Below are positions 1-6,198 of a stretch of DNA of 7,690 bases, in pieces (position 1 is the stretch's first letter; every line of letters begins with the position of its first letter). The DNA is taken from positions 70,193-77,882 of the forward strand of contig PAZI01000027.1 of assembly GCA_002715545.1 (NCBI GenBank), read 5' to 3'. The DNA comes from Methanobacteriota archaeon (GTDB lineage Archaea > Thermoplasmatota > Poseidoniia > Poseidoniales > SP79). The position numbers were made by a program, and so were the translations under genes. The notes under the pieces are model-generated. The model did not search any database and had not been told where the DNA came from. It worked only from the letters and a program-made list of their open reading frames with translations.

Positions 1-299
1 CACATCTTACAAGGGCTTAAAGTTAAATACATTACTTTAGTCTTCGGGTTATTATAGTCCATCTTAAGCAAACAGTTTATTTCTGCATGAATAAAACCAG
101 ATTGCCCAGGTACTTCTGACTCAACTTCGTTGGGACCACCAGAGTAATTACCATTATACCCCACTGATAATACCTGAGTGTTATCAGACGTTACGACGAT
201 TGCGCCTACCTGATAGCGTGGATCATATGATCTTTTAGAAATCGCAGTTGCTACATTCGCCCAGACGCTATCCCAAGAAGGTCTGTGGTTATTTTCCAT
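1..299 (-). CDS. dCMP deaminase, N-terminal part (cut by left edge)
   Basis: The first 99 codons of a gene that continues past the left edge. It starts with ATG at 299, one base after the TAA of the upstream gene. The translation reads as a zinc-dependent deoxycytidylate deaminase: an N-terminal helix (RPSWDSVWANVA), then QVGAIVV, then SVGYNGNYSGGPN, then the catalytic HAE motif in GFIHAEINCLL, and at the very edge SPCKM, whose next codon begins TG and would complete PCxxC. The His and two Cys are the family's zinc ligands and the Glu is the proton shuttle. The family converts dCMP to dUMP, the substrate for dTMP or hydroxymethyl-dUMP synthesis. That fits the thymidine kinase, dNMP kinase and ThyA-like genes upstream. 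There is no clear Shine-Dalgarno before the start, so translation is probably coupled to the preceding gene. A ComEB-type or related CDA-fold deaminase is the only realistic alternative. Confidence 0.88.
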   Translation of the reverse strand, partial: MENNHRPSWDSVWANVATAISKRSYDPRYQVGAIVVTSDNTQVLSVGYNGNYSGGPNEVESEVPGQSGFIHAEINCLLKMDYNNPKTKVMYLTLSPCKM

Positions 300-300
300 T

Positions 301-1734
301 TTAATCTTTTAATAGACCAGCATTCTTTTGCCAAGTTTCGTACAAACGATTTTGTGGACGAAACACATCGTCTAATCTTTTATGAACAAATTTTCTAATT
401 TGAGTTGTTGTGATCTTGCGCTGTCGACTTTCGCTAGTCTGAACTAAGACCTGTGCTGCAAGACTTGGAATTAGCTCCTCTAAAGAATCAAAGTTTTTCT
501 TAGCAAACCTCTTTGACTTAATCAGCGTTTCTTCGTGCGCGCCACGCCAGGTCTTAACTGCCTTGGCAACAGCTTTTTCAACAGCAGCCTTGCCTTTATC
601 AATACCGGTAAAGATTCCATCTTTTAACTCTTGGCTTCTGCCTTTAGCTTGAAGCGTTTTTTGACTCGAGTCGGATAACGAAGACTCCCAATCAGATAAA
701 GCTTTGGCGACAGCATCTTTTGGTGACATTGGCTTAGACTGTACTTCGGCTGCAGCGGCCTTTATTTCTTTTGCAGGATCAGACTCTTCCTCAGGGTTTT
801 CTGGAACCTCTTCACCCTCAGCGCCTTCTTCACCTTCAGCACCTTCAGCACCTTCTTCGCCCTCTTTACCTTCACCTTCGCCACCTTCAGCAGAAGCAGC
901 AACAGGACCTTCTTCAGATTCTTTTCCAGGAGGCGGAGCTTCTTCGGCAGAACTATGAACACCCTTTACAACATCTGGTGGGACTACTGCTTTTTCAGCG
1001 GCCGCAGAAGTTTTTTGAACTTCTACGTCTAGTGACTTTAGCTGGCCGAATGTCAAATTTAATAATTCGTCAGCCAATTTATCGACTGGCAACTCATCAA
1101 TCTCTTCAGCTCCAGGAATTGAAGCAATAAATTTTGATTTGCCCATTAAAGCGCCAAGCTTCGCCAAAAAGCCCTTAGGCTTAGAGCTCTTAAAAGCCTT
1201 TGATACACCTGATTTTAAATCATCAGCTGTAAGACCGTGTTTGTCAGCGTCTAGATCACTTAAGGTAACGTCGTCTTCAACTTTACCTTCAAGGTTTTTA
1301 CTAATTAATTGAATTGCGCTGGCTAGCGTTTGGCCGGCAGTATTCGACTTATTTTGTAAATCAATTACAGCCTGAAGTGCTCTGGAAACATCCATCTTTT
1401 TCCCAAAAAACCCCTTAATTTGAGCAGCCACTCCATCTGCATCAGCTAAATCTAGCTTAGAAGCAAGAGTGCCAGCCTTTGTTAACGAGCCTTTTAGCTT
1501 ATTAAAATAGTCGACCAATGACGCAAGATTAAGCTCATTTGCAACTTTCATATTTTGATCAACTGCCTTCATGGAAACCTGAACAGCTGATCTTAGCTTT
1601 TCAATATCGGCATCATTGATGTCTTCCATCAACATTCCATAGACAGAACGATTAGACATTGCATGCTCAAATAGTACATTGTCGTCGACTAATTTTAACG
1701 CTATCTCGTATAATATCTCAGAGTTTTTCTTCAT
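301..1734 (-). CDS. Unrecognised protein with acidic Glu/Gly/Ala-rich linker
   Basis: I do not recognise this 477-residue protein. The frame opens at an ATG at 1752, but the ATG at 1734 (MKKNSEIL...) is preferred because GGAGG lies 5 bases upstream of it, whereas the 1752 codon has no well-spaced site. Three parts are visible. Residues about 1-260 look largely helical, with many Ala, Leu and Lys and two short Gly/Lys-rich patches (around GKKMDVSRAL and SKPKGFLAKLGALMGKSKF). Residues about 262-320 form a disordered-looking Pro/Glu/Gly/Ala tract with repeated AEG and EGEE units. The last 150 or so residues are basic and helical (FVHKRLDDVFRPQNRLYETW near the end). No signal peptide or transmembrane segment is evident. 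It lies between the DHH phosphoesterase and the dCMP deaminase but resembles neither. A virion, scaffold or DNA-associated role is conceivable but unsupported. Confidence 0.85.
   Translation of the reverse strand: MKKNSEILYEIALKLVDDNVLFEHAMSNRSVYGMLMEDINDADIEKLRSAVQVSMKAVDQNMKVANELNLASLVDYFNKLKGSLTKAGTLASKLDLADADGVAAQIKGFFGKKMDVSRALQAVIDLQNKSNTAGQTLASAIQLISKNLEGKVEDDVTLSDLDADKHGLTADDLKSGVSKAFKSSKPKGFLAKLGALMGKSKFIASIPGAEEIDELPVDKLADELLNLTFGQLKSLDVEVQKTSAAAEKAVVPPDVVKGVHSSAEEAPPPGKESEEGPVAASAEGGEGEGKEGEEGAEGAEGEEGAEGEEVPENPEEESDPAKEIKAAAAEVQSKPMSPKDAVAKALSDWESSLSDSSQKTLQAKGRSQELKDGIFTGIDKGKAAVEKAVAKAVKTWRGAHEETLIKSKRFAKKNFDSLEELIPSLAAQVLVQTSESRQRKITTTQIRKFVHKRLDDVFRPQNRLYETWQKNAGLLKD
808..899. 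repeat. Imperfect 9-base repeats encoding Ala-Glu-Gly units
   Basis: On the + strand the unit CACCTTCAG occurs in tandem at 831-839 and 840-848, is followed by the variant CACCTTCTT at 849-857, and returns at 882-890. Related CCTTCTTC and CCTCTTC pieces fill the rest. Read on the coding strand the unit gives Ala-Glu-Gly, so this is a coding microrepeat inside the acidic linker of the unrecognised protein. Such tracts change length by slippage. The repeat also produces spurious open frames on both strands here. Confidence 0.75.
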
Positions 1735-1739
1735 ATCTT

Positions 1740-1744
1740 CCTCC
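1740..1744 (-). promoter_or_regulatory. Ribosome binding site deciding the 1734 start
   Basis: GGAGG on the minus strand lies 5 bases before the ATG at 1734. It sits inside the longer reading frame that begins at 1752, so it argues for the downstream start. The ATG at 1752 has only an AGGAAG about 16 bases upstream, too far for good initiation. Confidence 0.75.
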
Positions 1745-1755
1745 GCAATCATTAA

Positions 1756-2616
1756 TTATGAAGATTCTTCCTTTTTTTCTGGTTCTAGAGTAAATAAATT
1801 GTCAATATGCTGATCTATTGGGAGAGTAAAGCCGGCGGCCTTCTTATGACCACCACCCCCAAATTTTTTAGCAAACTCACTAACATCTACATTGTCATGA
1901 AAAGATCTTAAGCTAACCTTAGTAATACCCATATCATGATCAAAATACCAGATCACTGCAAAGTCACAATCGGGAGATAATCTAGACCCAATTTCTGACA
2001 TCCAGTGTGACGCATTTACTATCATAATCTTTTTATCTTCAAAGTAACGGACAACCGCTTTCTCACAAACTTTTTTTACAACTGTCTTTGAATATGCGAG
2101 GATATATGAACCACGCTTAACTGCATCATCGAATACTGAGTCATCTTCAAACTTTTCAAATTCCTCAAATTCAAATGGTACCATATCAAAAGCAGCGCTA
2201 AATTCCTTTGAATAATCAAGCTCCCATGTCCAGAGATCTCTATCCATAATATATCTTACAAACTTTGGCGGTTCTTTACCAGGATGAAAAAATTCCCACG
2301 ATAACATAGCGCCAGATTTAGTCATATCGAAATGTGTATTTGATATATCATGAAGCTCTACCATTGCAGATTTGTGGTGATCAATAACAATTAAGCCCTC
2401 TGCGTCTTCAATCATTTGCTTTGTTGTGGCATTGTCAAATGAAAAATCCAGTATCGCAACAATCTTGTCTTTTACATCTGGAGGGGTTTGACCATGTCTA
2501 CATGCATGATATTCTGCTCTATTACCCAATTGTTTCCAGGCAGCGTATGCTGCACCAAAACCATCGGTACAATCTGCGTGATAGATTACGCAATTCACTT
2601 GGTTGGGTTCAACCAT
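1756..2616 (-). CDS. DHH/DHHA1 family phosphoesterase
   Basis: A 286-residue protein with the layout of the DHH superfamily (NrnA-like nano-RNases, RecJ-like nucleases, c-di-AMP/pAp phosphatases). Motif I is HADCTDG (His13, Asp15, Asp18), motif II is DFSF (Asp57), motif III is the signature DHH (Asp79-His80-His81) and a further acidic site is MDRDLW (Asp125, Asp127). The C-terminal DHHA1 substrate-binding domain ends in GGGGHKKAAG (253-262). All metal-binding positions I can place are present, so it should be an active Mn-dependent phosphoesterase. Length suits the short DHH-DHHA1 forms rather than full RecJ. Substrate cannot be read from sequence: short oligoribonucleotides, pAp or a cyclic dinucleotide product are the family options. 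It overlaps the cupin gene by 8 bases and has AAAGGA 6 bases before its ATG. A lysine/glutamate-rich tail follows the last domain. Confidence 0.9.
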   Translation of the reverse strand: MVEPNQVNCVIYHADCTDGFGAAYAAWKQLGNRAEYHACRHGQTPPDVKDKIVAILDFSFDNATTKQMIEDAEGLIVIDHHKSAMVELHDISNTHFDMTKSGAMLSWEFFHPGKEPPKFVRYIMDRDLWTWELDYSKEFSAAFDMVPFEFEEFEKFEDDSVFDDAVKRGSYILAYSKTVVKKVCEKAVVRYFEDKKIMIVNASHWMSEIGSRLSPDCDFAVIWYFDHDMGITKVSLRSFHDNVDVSEFAKKFGGGGHKKAAGFTLPIDQHIDNLFTLEPEKKEESS

Positions 2617-3025
2617 TTTTATTCCTTTGTTCAGTCATATTAAAATATTCATCATTTAAAACACAAAAAGTGGAATTTCCTGATGAACTGATTTCATAAA
2701 TATTACAATCAGCTAAAGCCTTTAAAGTGTATGGACACCCTGATTGAATTTGAAATACGTCTCCTTTAACTAAAACCCTTCTTGTAACTAACTGAACGTC
2801 TCTATTCAATAAATAAGATTCTGGAGCGAAAACTACTTCTAACTCTCCTTCTTCTAGAAAAAAAGTTTCGCTTTTATTGGTAAAATACTTGGTCCTTGTT
2901 GAGAACCCCTCTTTTATAAAAAGCTTTTTACCAAATATTTGCTGCGTTACAAAATCCCATCTTACTTCATGGCCCCAGTCTTTTACAATTTTTTCAGACT
3001 TTAAAACCCATGCACTTTTATTCAC
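2609..3025 (-). CDS. Cupin-fold protein, sugar-isomerase type, metal ligands replaced
   Basis: A 138-residue single-domain protein resembling the cupin half of type II mannose-6-phosphate isomerase/GDP-mannose pyrophosphorylase enzymes: KDWGHEVRW near the start, a SETFFLEEGELEV strand pair, KGDVFQIQSGCPYTLKAL, and an EISSSG segment near the end. Spacing of cupin motif 1 is kept from Gly40 through Glu53 to Gly60, but the two histidine positions hold Lys46 and Phe48. In motif 2 the usual His is Tyr99 and the usual Pro is Gln94. It therefore probably binds no catalytic metal in the standard way and may be a binding or regulatory protein, or an isomerase of unusual chemistry. The start is GTG, sharing GTGA with the thymidine kinase stop, with AGGAA 5 bases upstream. 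Its 3' end overlaps the DHH gene. The sugar link rests on fold resemblance only. Confidence 0.8.
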   Translation of the reverse strand: MNKSAWVLKSEKIVKDWGHEVRWDFVTQQIFGKKLFIKEGFSTRTKYFTNKSETFFLEEGELEVVFAPESYLLNRDVQLVTRRVLVKGDVFQIQSGCPYTLKALADCNIYEISSSGNSTFCVLNDEYFNMTEQRNKNG

Positions 3026-3621
3026 AATAATTCCTGTGGATTAAAATGATTATGACAACGAGGCTGATACAAATCAGATCCACCAATCTCCAATTTACCA
3101 GGATCATTATTCCCTGCGATTTTTTGTGTAAAATAAGCGTCTTCGCCACAAATAGCACATACTGCAGGACAAATTTGAATATTTGTTGCCCATGGTAAAA
3201 TATCTAATATCTCTTTATAGGACTCGCCAGAAGACGATAATTGCAGACTAGAAACAAGTATTGTTTTCCCAAAAAAATTATAAATCGCTTTAAGAGCACT
3301 AGCGGATCCCCCAATCATAAATGCCTCGTCAACAGCGACAACGTCTATATCGCAACCAGAATTAAGATACTCGAATCTTTCTAATAATTCATCTCCATTT
3401 GCCACATTTTCCACACGACTAAACCCCACTGTCCTAGAAGATAGGCTCAAGCCGCTATGCGTTACAACGGAATTTTTATCATACCTATTATCAATCTTTG
3501 GTTTAAACAGTAAAATACTCTTATTTTGGTATTGGTATCTATCTAAAGCAGCGATTAGACGAGTCGTTTTTCCACCAAACATTGGGCCAGTAAAAATTTC
3601 AAATCGTGGGTTTCTTTTCAT
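3022..3621 (-). CDS. tdk: Thymidine kinase, type II (TK1-like)
   Basis: A 199-residue protein, the usual size for this family, which phosphorylates thymidine (or deoxyuridine) to the monophosphate. Walker A is GPMFGGKT (12-19). The Walker B/catalytic segment is VAVDEAFMI with Asp98-Glu99, Glu99 being the expected base. The structural zinc site is Cys155-x2-Cys158 (VCAICG) with Cys189-x2-His192 (PRCHNHF). Two regions differ from typical members: the Gln of the DEAQF motif is Phe101, and the usual GLDxDF segment before the lasso reads SLQLSSSGESY (125-135). The nucleoside pocket may therefore be altered. The frame is open back to 3648, but the ATG at 3621 matches the family N-terminus (FEIFTGPMFGGK), follows an AAGAGA site, and forms a TAATG stop-start overlap with the epimerase gene, so I use it. 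Confidence 0.93.
   Translation of the reverse strand: MKRNPRFEIFTGPMFGGKTTRLIAALDRYQYQNKSILLFKPKIDNRYDKNSVVTHSGLSLSSRTVGFSRVENVANGDELLERFEYLNSGCDIDVVAVDEAFMIGGSASALKAIYNFFGKTILVSSLQLSSSGESYKEILDILPWATNIQICPAVCAICGEDAYFTQKIAGNNDPGKLEIGGSDLYQPRCHNHFNPQELL
3031..3035 (-). promoter_or_regulatory. Ribosome binding site supporting a GTG start
   Basis: AGGAA lies 5 bases upstream of the GTG at 3025, within the last codons of the thymidine kinase gene. No ATG lies in this frame between the GTG and well inside the cupin domain, so this site supports the non-ATG start and the GTGA stop-start overlap. Confidence 0.65.
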
Positions 3622-4625
3622 TAGGAGTTCTCTTTTAGACCCCACCACTTTATTGTTTCATTTAACCCAGATACAAAATCCCACTTAGGCTTCCAGCCAA
3701 GATCTTCAAAAATCTTTGCTATATTTGCCTTTGTATGCTTAACGTCGCCAGGTCTTTCAGGCGCGTGGTTAATTTCAAGATCACCAAACTTATTTTTAAG
3801 TAAACCCAAGATCTCGTTATTGCTATACGTCGCACCTGTGCCTACATTGTATGTATTACCGCTCATTGTCTTGGGGCTTTCAGCTGCCCTTATATTGGCA
3901 TCAACAACATCATCGATATACACGATATCACGAGTTTGCTCTCCATCTCCATCACTTCGAAGTGGCTGATTAGTGGCAATTTTATCCAACCATGCAGATA
4001 CTGCAGTTGAATATGGACTGTCTCCAGGCTGACCAGGCCCAAATACGTTAAAATACCTCAAGCAAACAGACTCAAGCTTATATAGCTTAAAAAATAATTG
4101 ACAAAAATTCTCAACCACTAACTTTTGTAATGCGTAAGGAGAGGCTGGCTCATAGTTACCAGATTCCCTTGAGGGAAAATTGTCAGAAACATCTCCGTAT
4201 ACAGAGGATGAACTACTAAAAATAAATCTGTCTACATTTTCGATGCAAGCAGTCATAAGCGAAACTGTTTTCATAACATTTTGATCTGTTGTCAAAACAG
4301 GGTTCTCTACAGAAAATTGAACTCTTGGTAGTGCAGCTAAGTGAAATACATAATCGTATCTTTTATCAGCGATTCTAGAAAGGACATATGGACTAGCAAA
4401 ATCCCCAGTGATTACAAGGGTCTTATCTTCAATAATTCCAGACTCTTCATACTGTATTAAAAGCTCAGGTGTGACAGTCCTGATATCTAAATTTTTTAAT
4501 GCATCTAAATCGCCACTAGAAAGATCATCAACAACGTCAACGCTCCATCCTTGCTCAACTAATTTAATAGCCAAATTTGAACCAATAAAGCCACAACCGC
4601 CGGTGACTAACGCTTTTTTACTCAT
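3621..4625 (-). CDS. NAD-dependent NDP-sugar epimerase (extended SDR, GalE-like)
   Basis: A 334-residue extended short-chain dehydrogenase/reductase, close in size to UDP-glucose/UDP-GlcNAc 4-epimerases. The N-terminal NAD-binding motif is TGGCGFIGSN (Gly9, Gly12, Gly15) with an acidic pair VDDLSSG (Asp33-Asp34) that favours NAD over NADP. FHLAA is at about 94-98, the catalytic serine region is FSSSSSVYG (136-144), and the catalytic pair is Tyr164 and Lys168 in PYALQK. RYFNVFGPGQ and RDIVYIDDVVDA are the expected substrate-domain motifs. Such enzymes make UDP-galactose from UDP-glucose or carry out related 4-epimerisations; the exact sugar (glucose, GlcNAc, uronic acid, xylose/arabinose) cannot be read here. 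Supplying the neighbouring UDP-galactopyranose mutase is the simplest role. It shares ATGA with the end of the dNMP kinase gene, with AGGAG 10 bases upstream. A dehydratase is less likely. Confidence 0.92.
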   Translation of the reverse strand: MSKKALVTGGCGFIGSNLAIKLVEQGWSVDVVDDLSSGDLDALKNLDIRTVTPELLIQYEESGIIEDKTLVITGDFASPYVLSRIADKRYDYVFHLAALPRVQFSVENPVLTTDQNVMKTVSLMTACIENVDRFIFSSSSSVYGDVSDNFPSRESGNYEPASPYALQKLVVENFCQLFFKLYKLESVCLRYFNVFGPGQPGDSPYSTAVSAWLDKIATNQPLRSDGDGEQTRDIVYIDDVVDANIRAAESPKTMSGNTYNVGTGATYSNNEILGLLKNKFGDLEINHAPERPGDVKHTKANIAKIFEDLGWKPKWDFVSGLNETIKWWGLKENS

Positions 4626-5149
4626 GTTTCATCAACTCCTAAAAATTTCTTAATTTTAAAAATCTGATTTTCTAGATTCATATCAGACGTTTCCAAATGT
4701 AAAATATCACATTTTGTTTCCTCTAAAAATATTCTATATTGTCTTTCTATTTTTTTTAGAGTTTCACAATTTATTTTCTCTGGAAATAAATCATCTTTAA
4801 TTCCATCATAGCTACTTCTATAGCAAAAAACAAATTTACCGCTAATAGAAGAAAACTTTTTATCCAGCTTTAAAATTAAATCCTTATTAGAACTACGGTT
4901 AAACACATTAGAATAAGCATATTCACAAGGGTAAAATCTATCTAAAATAGCAGATGGATTTGTTTGTACCAAGAAGTCCATCAAGAATGTACCACCAAAT
5001 TTAAGAAGATTTATATAATAATCATCTCCACTTAAATCTGCCTTCCATTCGCCTGTGTTCTTAAAAACAGGAATGTTAATTTCTTTAGATAGTCGAGAAG
5101 CTATATTCGACTTTCCTGTCATATCTGGACCAATAAAAGCTACAATCAT
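4622..5149 (-). CDS. Thymidylate-kinase-like deoxynucleoside monophosphate kinase
   Basis: A 175-residue P-loop kinase. Walker A is GPDMTGKS (7-14) directly after the first strand, and the DR motif Asp70-Arg71 in LDRFYPCEYAYS corresponds to DRYxxSxxAY of thymidylate kinases, where Arg contacts the monophosphate. FVFCYRSSYDGIKDDL probably covers the third strand and a shortened lid. It is shorter than typical TMK (about 205-215 residues) and lacks an obvious full arginine-rich lid. The family transfers phosphate from ATP to dTMP or a related dNMP. In this neighbourhood a modified or viral dNMP is a reasonable substrate, but this is inference. The frame is open to 5206, yet the extra 19 residues precede the first beta strand and overlap the glycosyltransferase, so I use the ATG at 5149, 4 bases after that gene's stop. 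No strong Shine-Dalgarno is present. Its 3' end overlaps the epimerase start (ATGA). Confidence 0.82.
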   Translation of the reverse strand: MIVAFIGPDMTGKSNIASRLSKEINIPVFKNTGEWKADLSGDDYYINLLKFGGTFLMDFLVQTNPSAILDRFYPCEYAYSNVFNRSSNKDLILKLDKKFSSISGKFVFCYRSSYDGIKDDLFPEKINCETLKKIERQYRIFLEETKCDILHLETSDMNLENQIFKIKKFLGVDET

Positions 5150-5153
5150 TACT

Positions 5154-6197
5154 TTACCCGCAAAGCTGCTCCAAAAGGTCGACGCGGGCCTCAGGGCGAG
5201 GATCAATAACTGTCCTTAATGCCTCTTCCTGCAGATTTACCAAACCTAGTCTATCGTTTGCAGAAAGAGTTGATATCCACTTCGTCTTTTTAACAACATC
5301 CTCAGAAGATCTAACGATTAATGATTCGTCACTAAGACCAACAGGGCGAGCGTGCTCATATTCCCATGGAATTAAAGCTGGTACCCCACTCTTGATAGCT
5401 TCGAAAAACCTTCCCGTAATGTTTCCAAAAGGTGTATAGTCATCTTTCGTAATATGCGTTACCGTAATAGAAGAATTCAAAACAGAAAAAATATCTTTAT
5501 AAGCAAGGCGTGGACCAAATGCAACATTAGGCGCGTTCGTAATTCTAGCACCAGGATCTTCTCTTTCTGGAGATCTGGCCAGCCAATTACCACAAACATA
5601 TGTCTGAATACCTGATTCTCTTAGAGGGGTGCTGGGGTCAACGTAATATTTCTTAAACTGATTTTCTCTCTCGTAATTATTCCCAACGTAAGTATAGTTG
5701 TAAGAATATTCGACAGGCGAAAAATAACGCTGCATATAATTGCACCATGGGATTGAAATTCTTTTCCTAGTTAGCATTCGAGGATTTACACATGCATCGG
5801 AAATCACAGCGTTTGGCCAACGCTGTTCTTCTTCAGCTGTCATTTTAAGATCGCCGTCATGAATAATAATGGGCACTCCAGCAGCATGATAGTGATCTAA
5901 AACCTCACATTGCCTAGTATAGTCAGATTCTTGAGGATTGTTACCAGAATTTTTCCATGTCGGCCAACGCCATTCGCAATATACAATATCACCATCTGGA
6001 AAACCAACCGGGCTGTACTCAACACCCGGAAACTGCTCTTCATCTCTCATTTTCTGAAGCTGAATTACAGTGTGATCTCTACTTTGTAATTCTCTTACAA
6101 AATCAACTCGATTACCTCTCTCACCATCCGGGGTATTTACCATTGAATTTTTTTCTAGCGGCGTAATAAATCCCCAAAAGCTATAAAGAACTCTCAT
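5154..6197 (-). CDS. Probable GT-B-like glycosyltransferase
   Basis: A 347-residue protein without signal peptide or membrane segment. The start (MRVLYSFWGF) looks like the first strand of a Rossmann-like N-terminal domain, followed by a region where Asp/Tyr/Trp-rich strands alternate (DIVYCEWRWP; VPIIIHDGD). The second domain starts around YVGNNYERENQ (170-180). It contains ITVTH, TGRFFEAIKSGVPALIP (261-277) and a further strand before the end. The F-E-A-x-x-x-G-x-P pattern is the nucleotide-sugar-binding loop of GT4/CgeB-like transferases. Coming right after UDP-galactopyranose mutase (one base between stop and start), it likely uses a furanosyl or related UDP-sugar. The acceptor (virion protein, cell surface or modified DNA base) cannot be seen. 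The ATG at 6197 is chosen over 6209 because GGAG lies 6 bases before it. Confidence 0.72.
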   Translation of the reverse strand: MRVLYSFWGFITPLEKNSMVNTPDGERGNRVDFVRELQSRDHTVIQLQKMRDEEQFPGVEYSPVGFPDGDIVYCEWRWPTWKNSGNNPQESDYTRQCEVLDHYHAAGVPIIIHDGDLKMTAEEEQRWPNAVISDACVNPRMLTRKRISIPWCNYMQRYFSPVEYSYNYTYVGNNYERENQFKKYYVDPSTPLRESGIQTYVCGNWLARSPEREDPGARITNAPNVAFGPRLAYKDIFSVLNSSITVTHITKDDYTPFGNITGRFFEAIKSGVPALIPWEYEHARPVGLSDESLIVRSSEDVVKKTKWISTLSANDRLGLVNLQEEALRTVIDPRPEARVDLLEQLCG

Positions 6198-6198
6198 A

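Noticed and set aside
704..1130. Two plus-strand open frames (704-958 and 771-1130) and a minus-strand frame at 762-962
   Set aside because: They are shadows of the repetitive acidic tract of the 301-1734 gene: low-complexity Ser/Pro, Leu/His/Gln or Lys/Leu translations, no ribosome binding site and no recognisable domain.
2341..2350. Perfect 10-base palindrome TGATATATCA
   Set aside because: It lies within the DHH coding region, is short and AT-rich, and has no partner site nearby; expected by chance.
2421..2699. Plus-strand open frame of 92 codons across the DHH/cupin junction
   Set aside because: It lies antisense to two well-supported genes, and its translation shows no motif or initiation signal.
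5008..5015. TATAAATC on the minus strand, 7 of 8 matches to a T4-type late promoter; a similar TATAAATT at 7017-7024
   Set aside because: Both lie inside coding sequence (dNMP kinase and glf) in AT-rich codons, not ahead of a gene start, so chance is the simpler explanation.
5957..6166. Plus-strand open frame of 69 codons
   Set aside because: It is antisense to the glycosyltransferase, with no ribosome binding site and no recognisable content.
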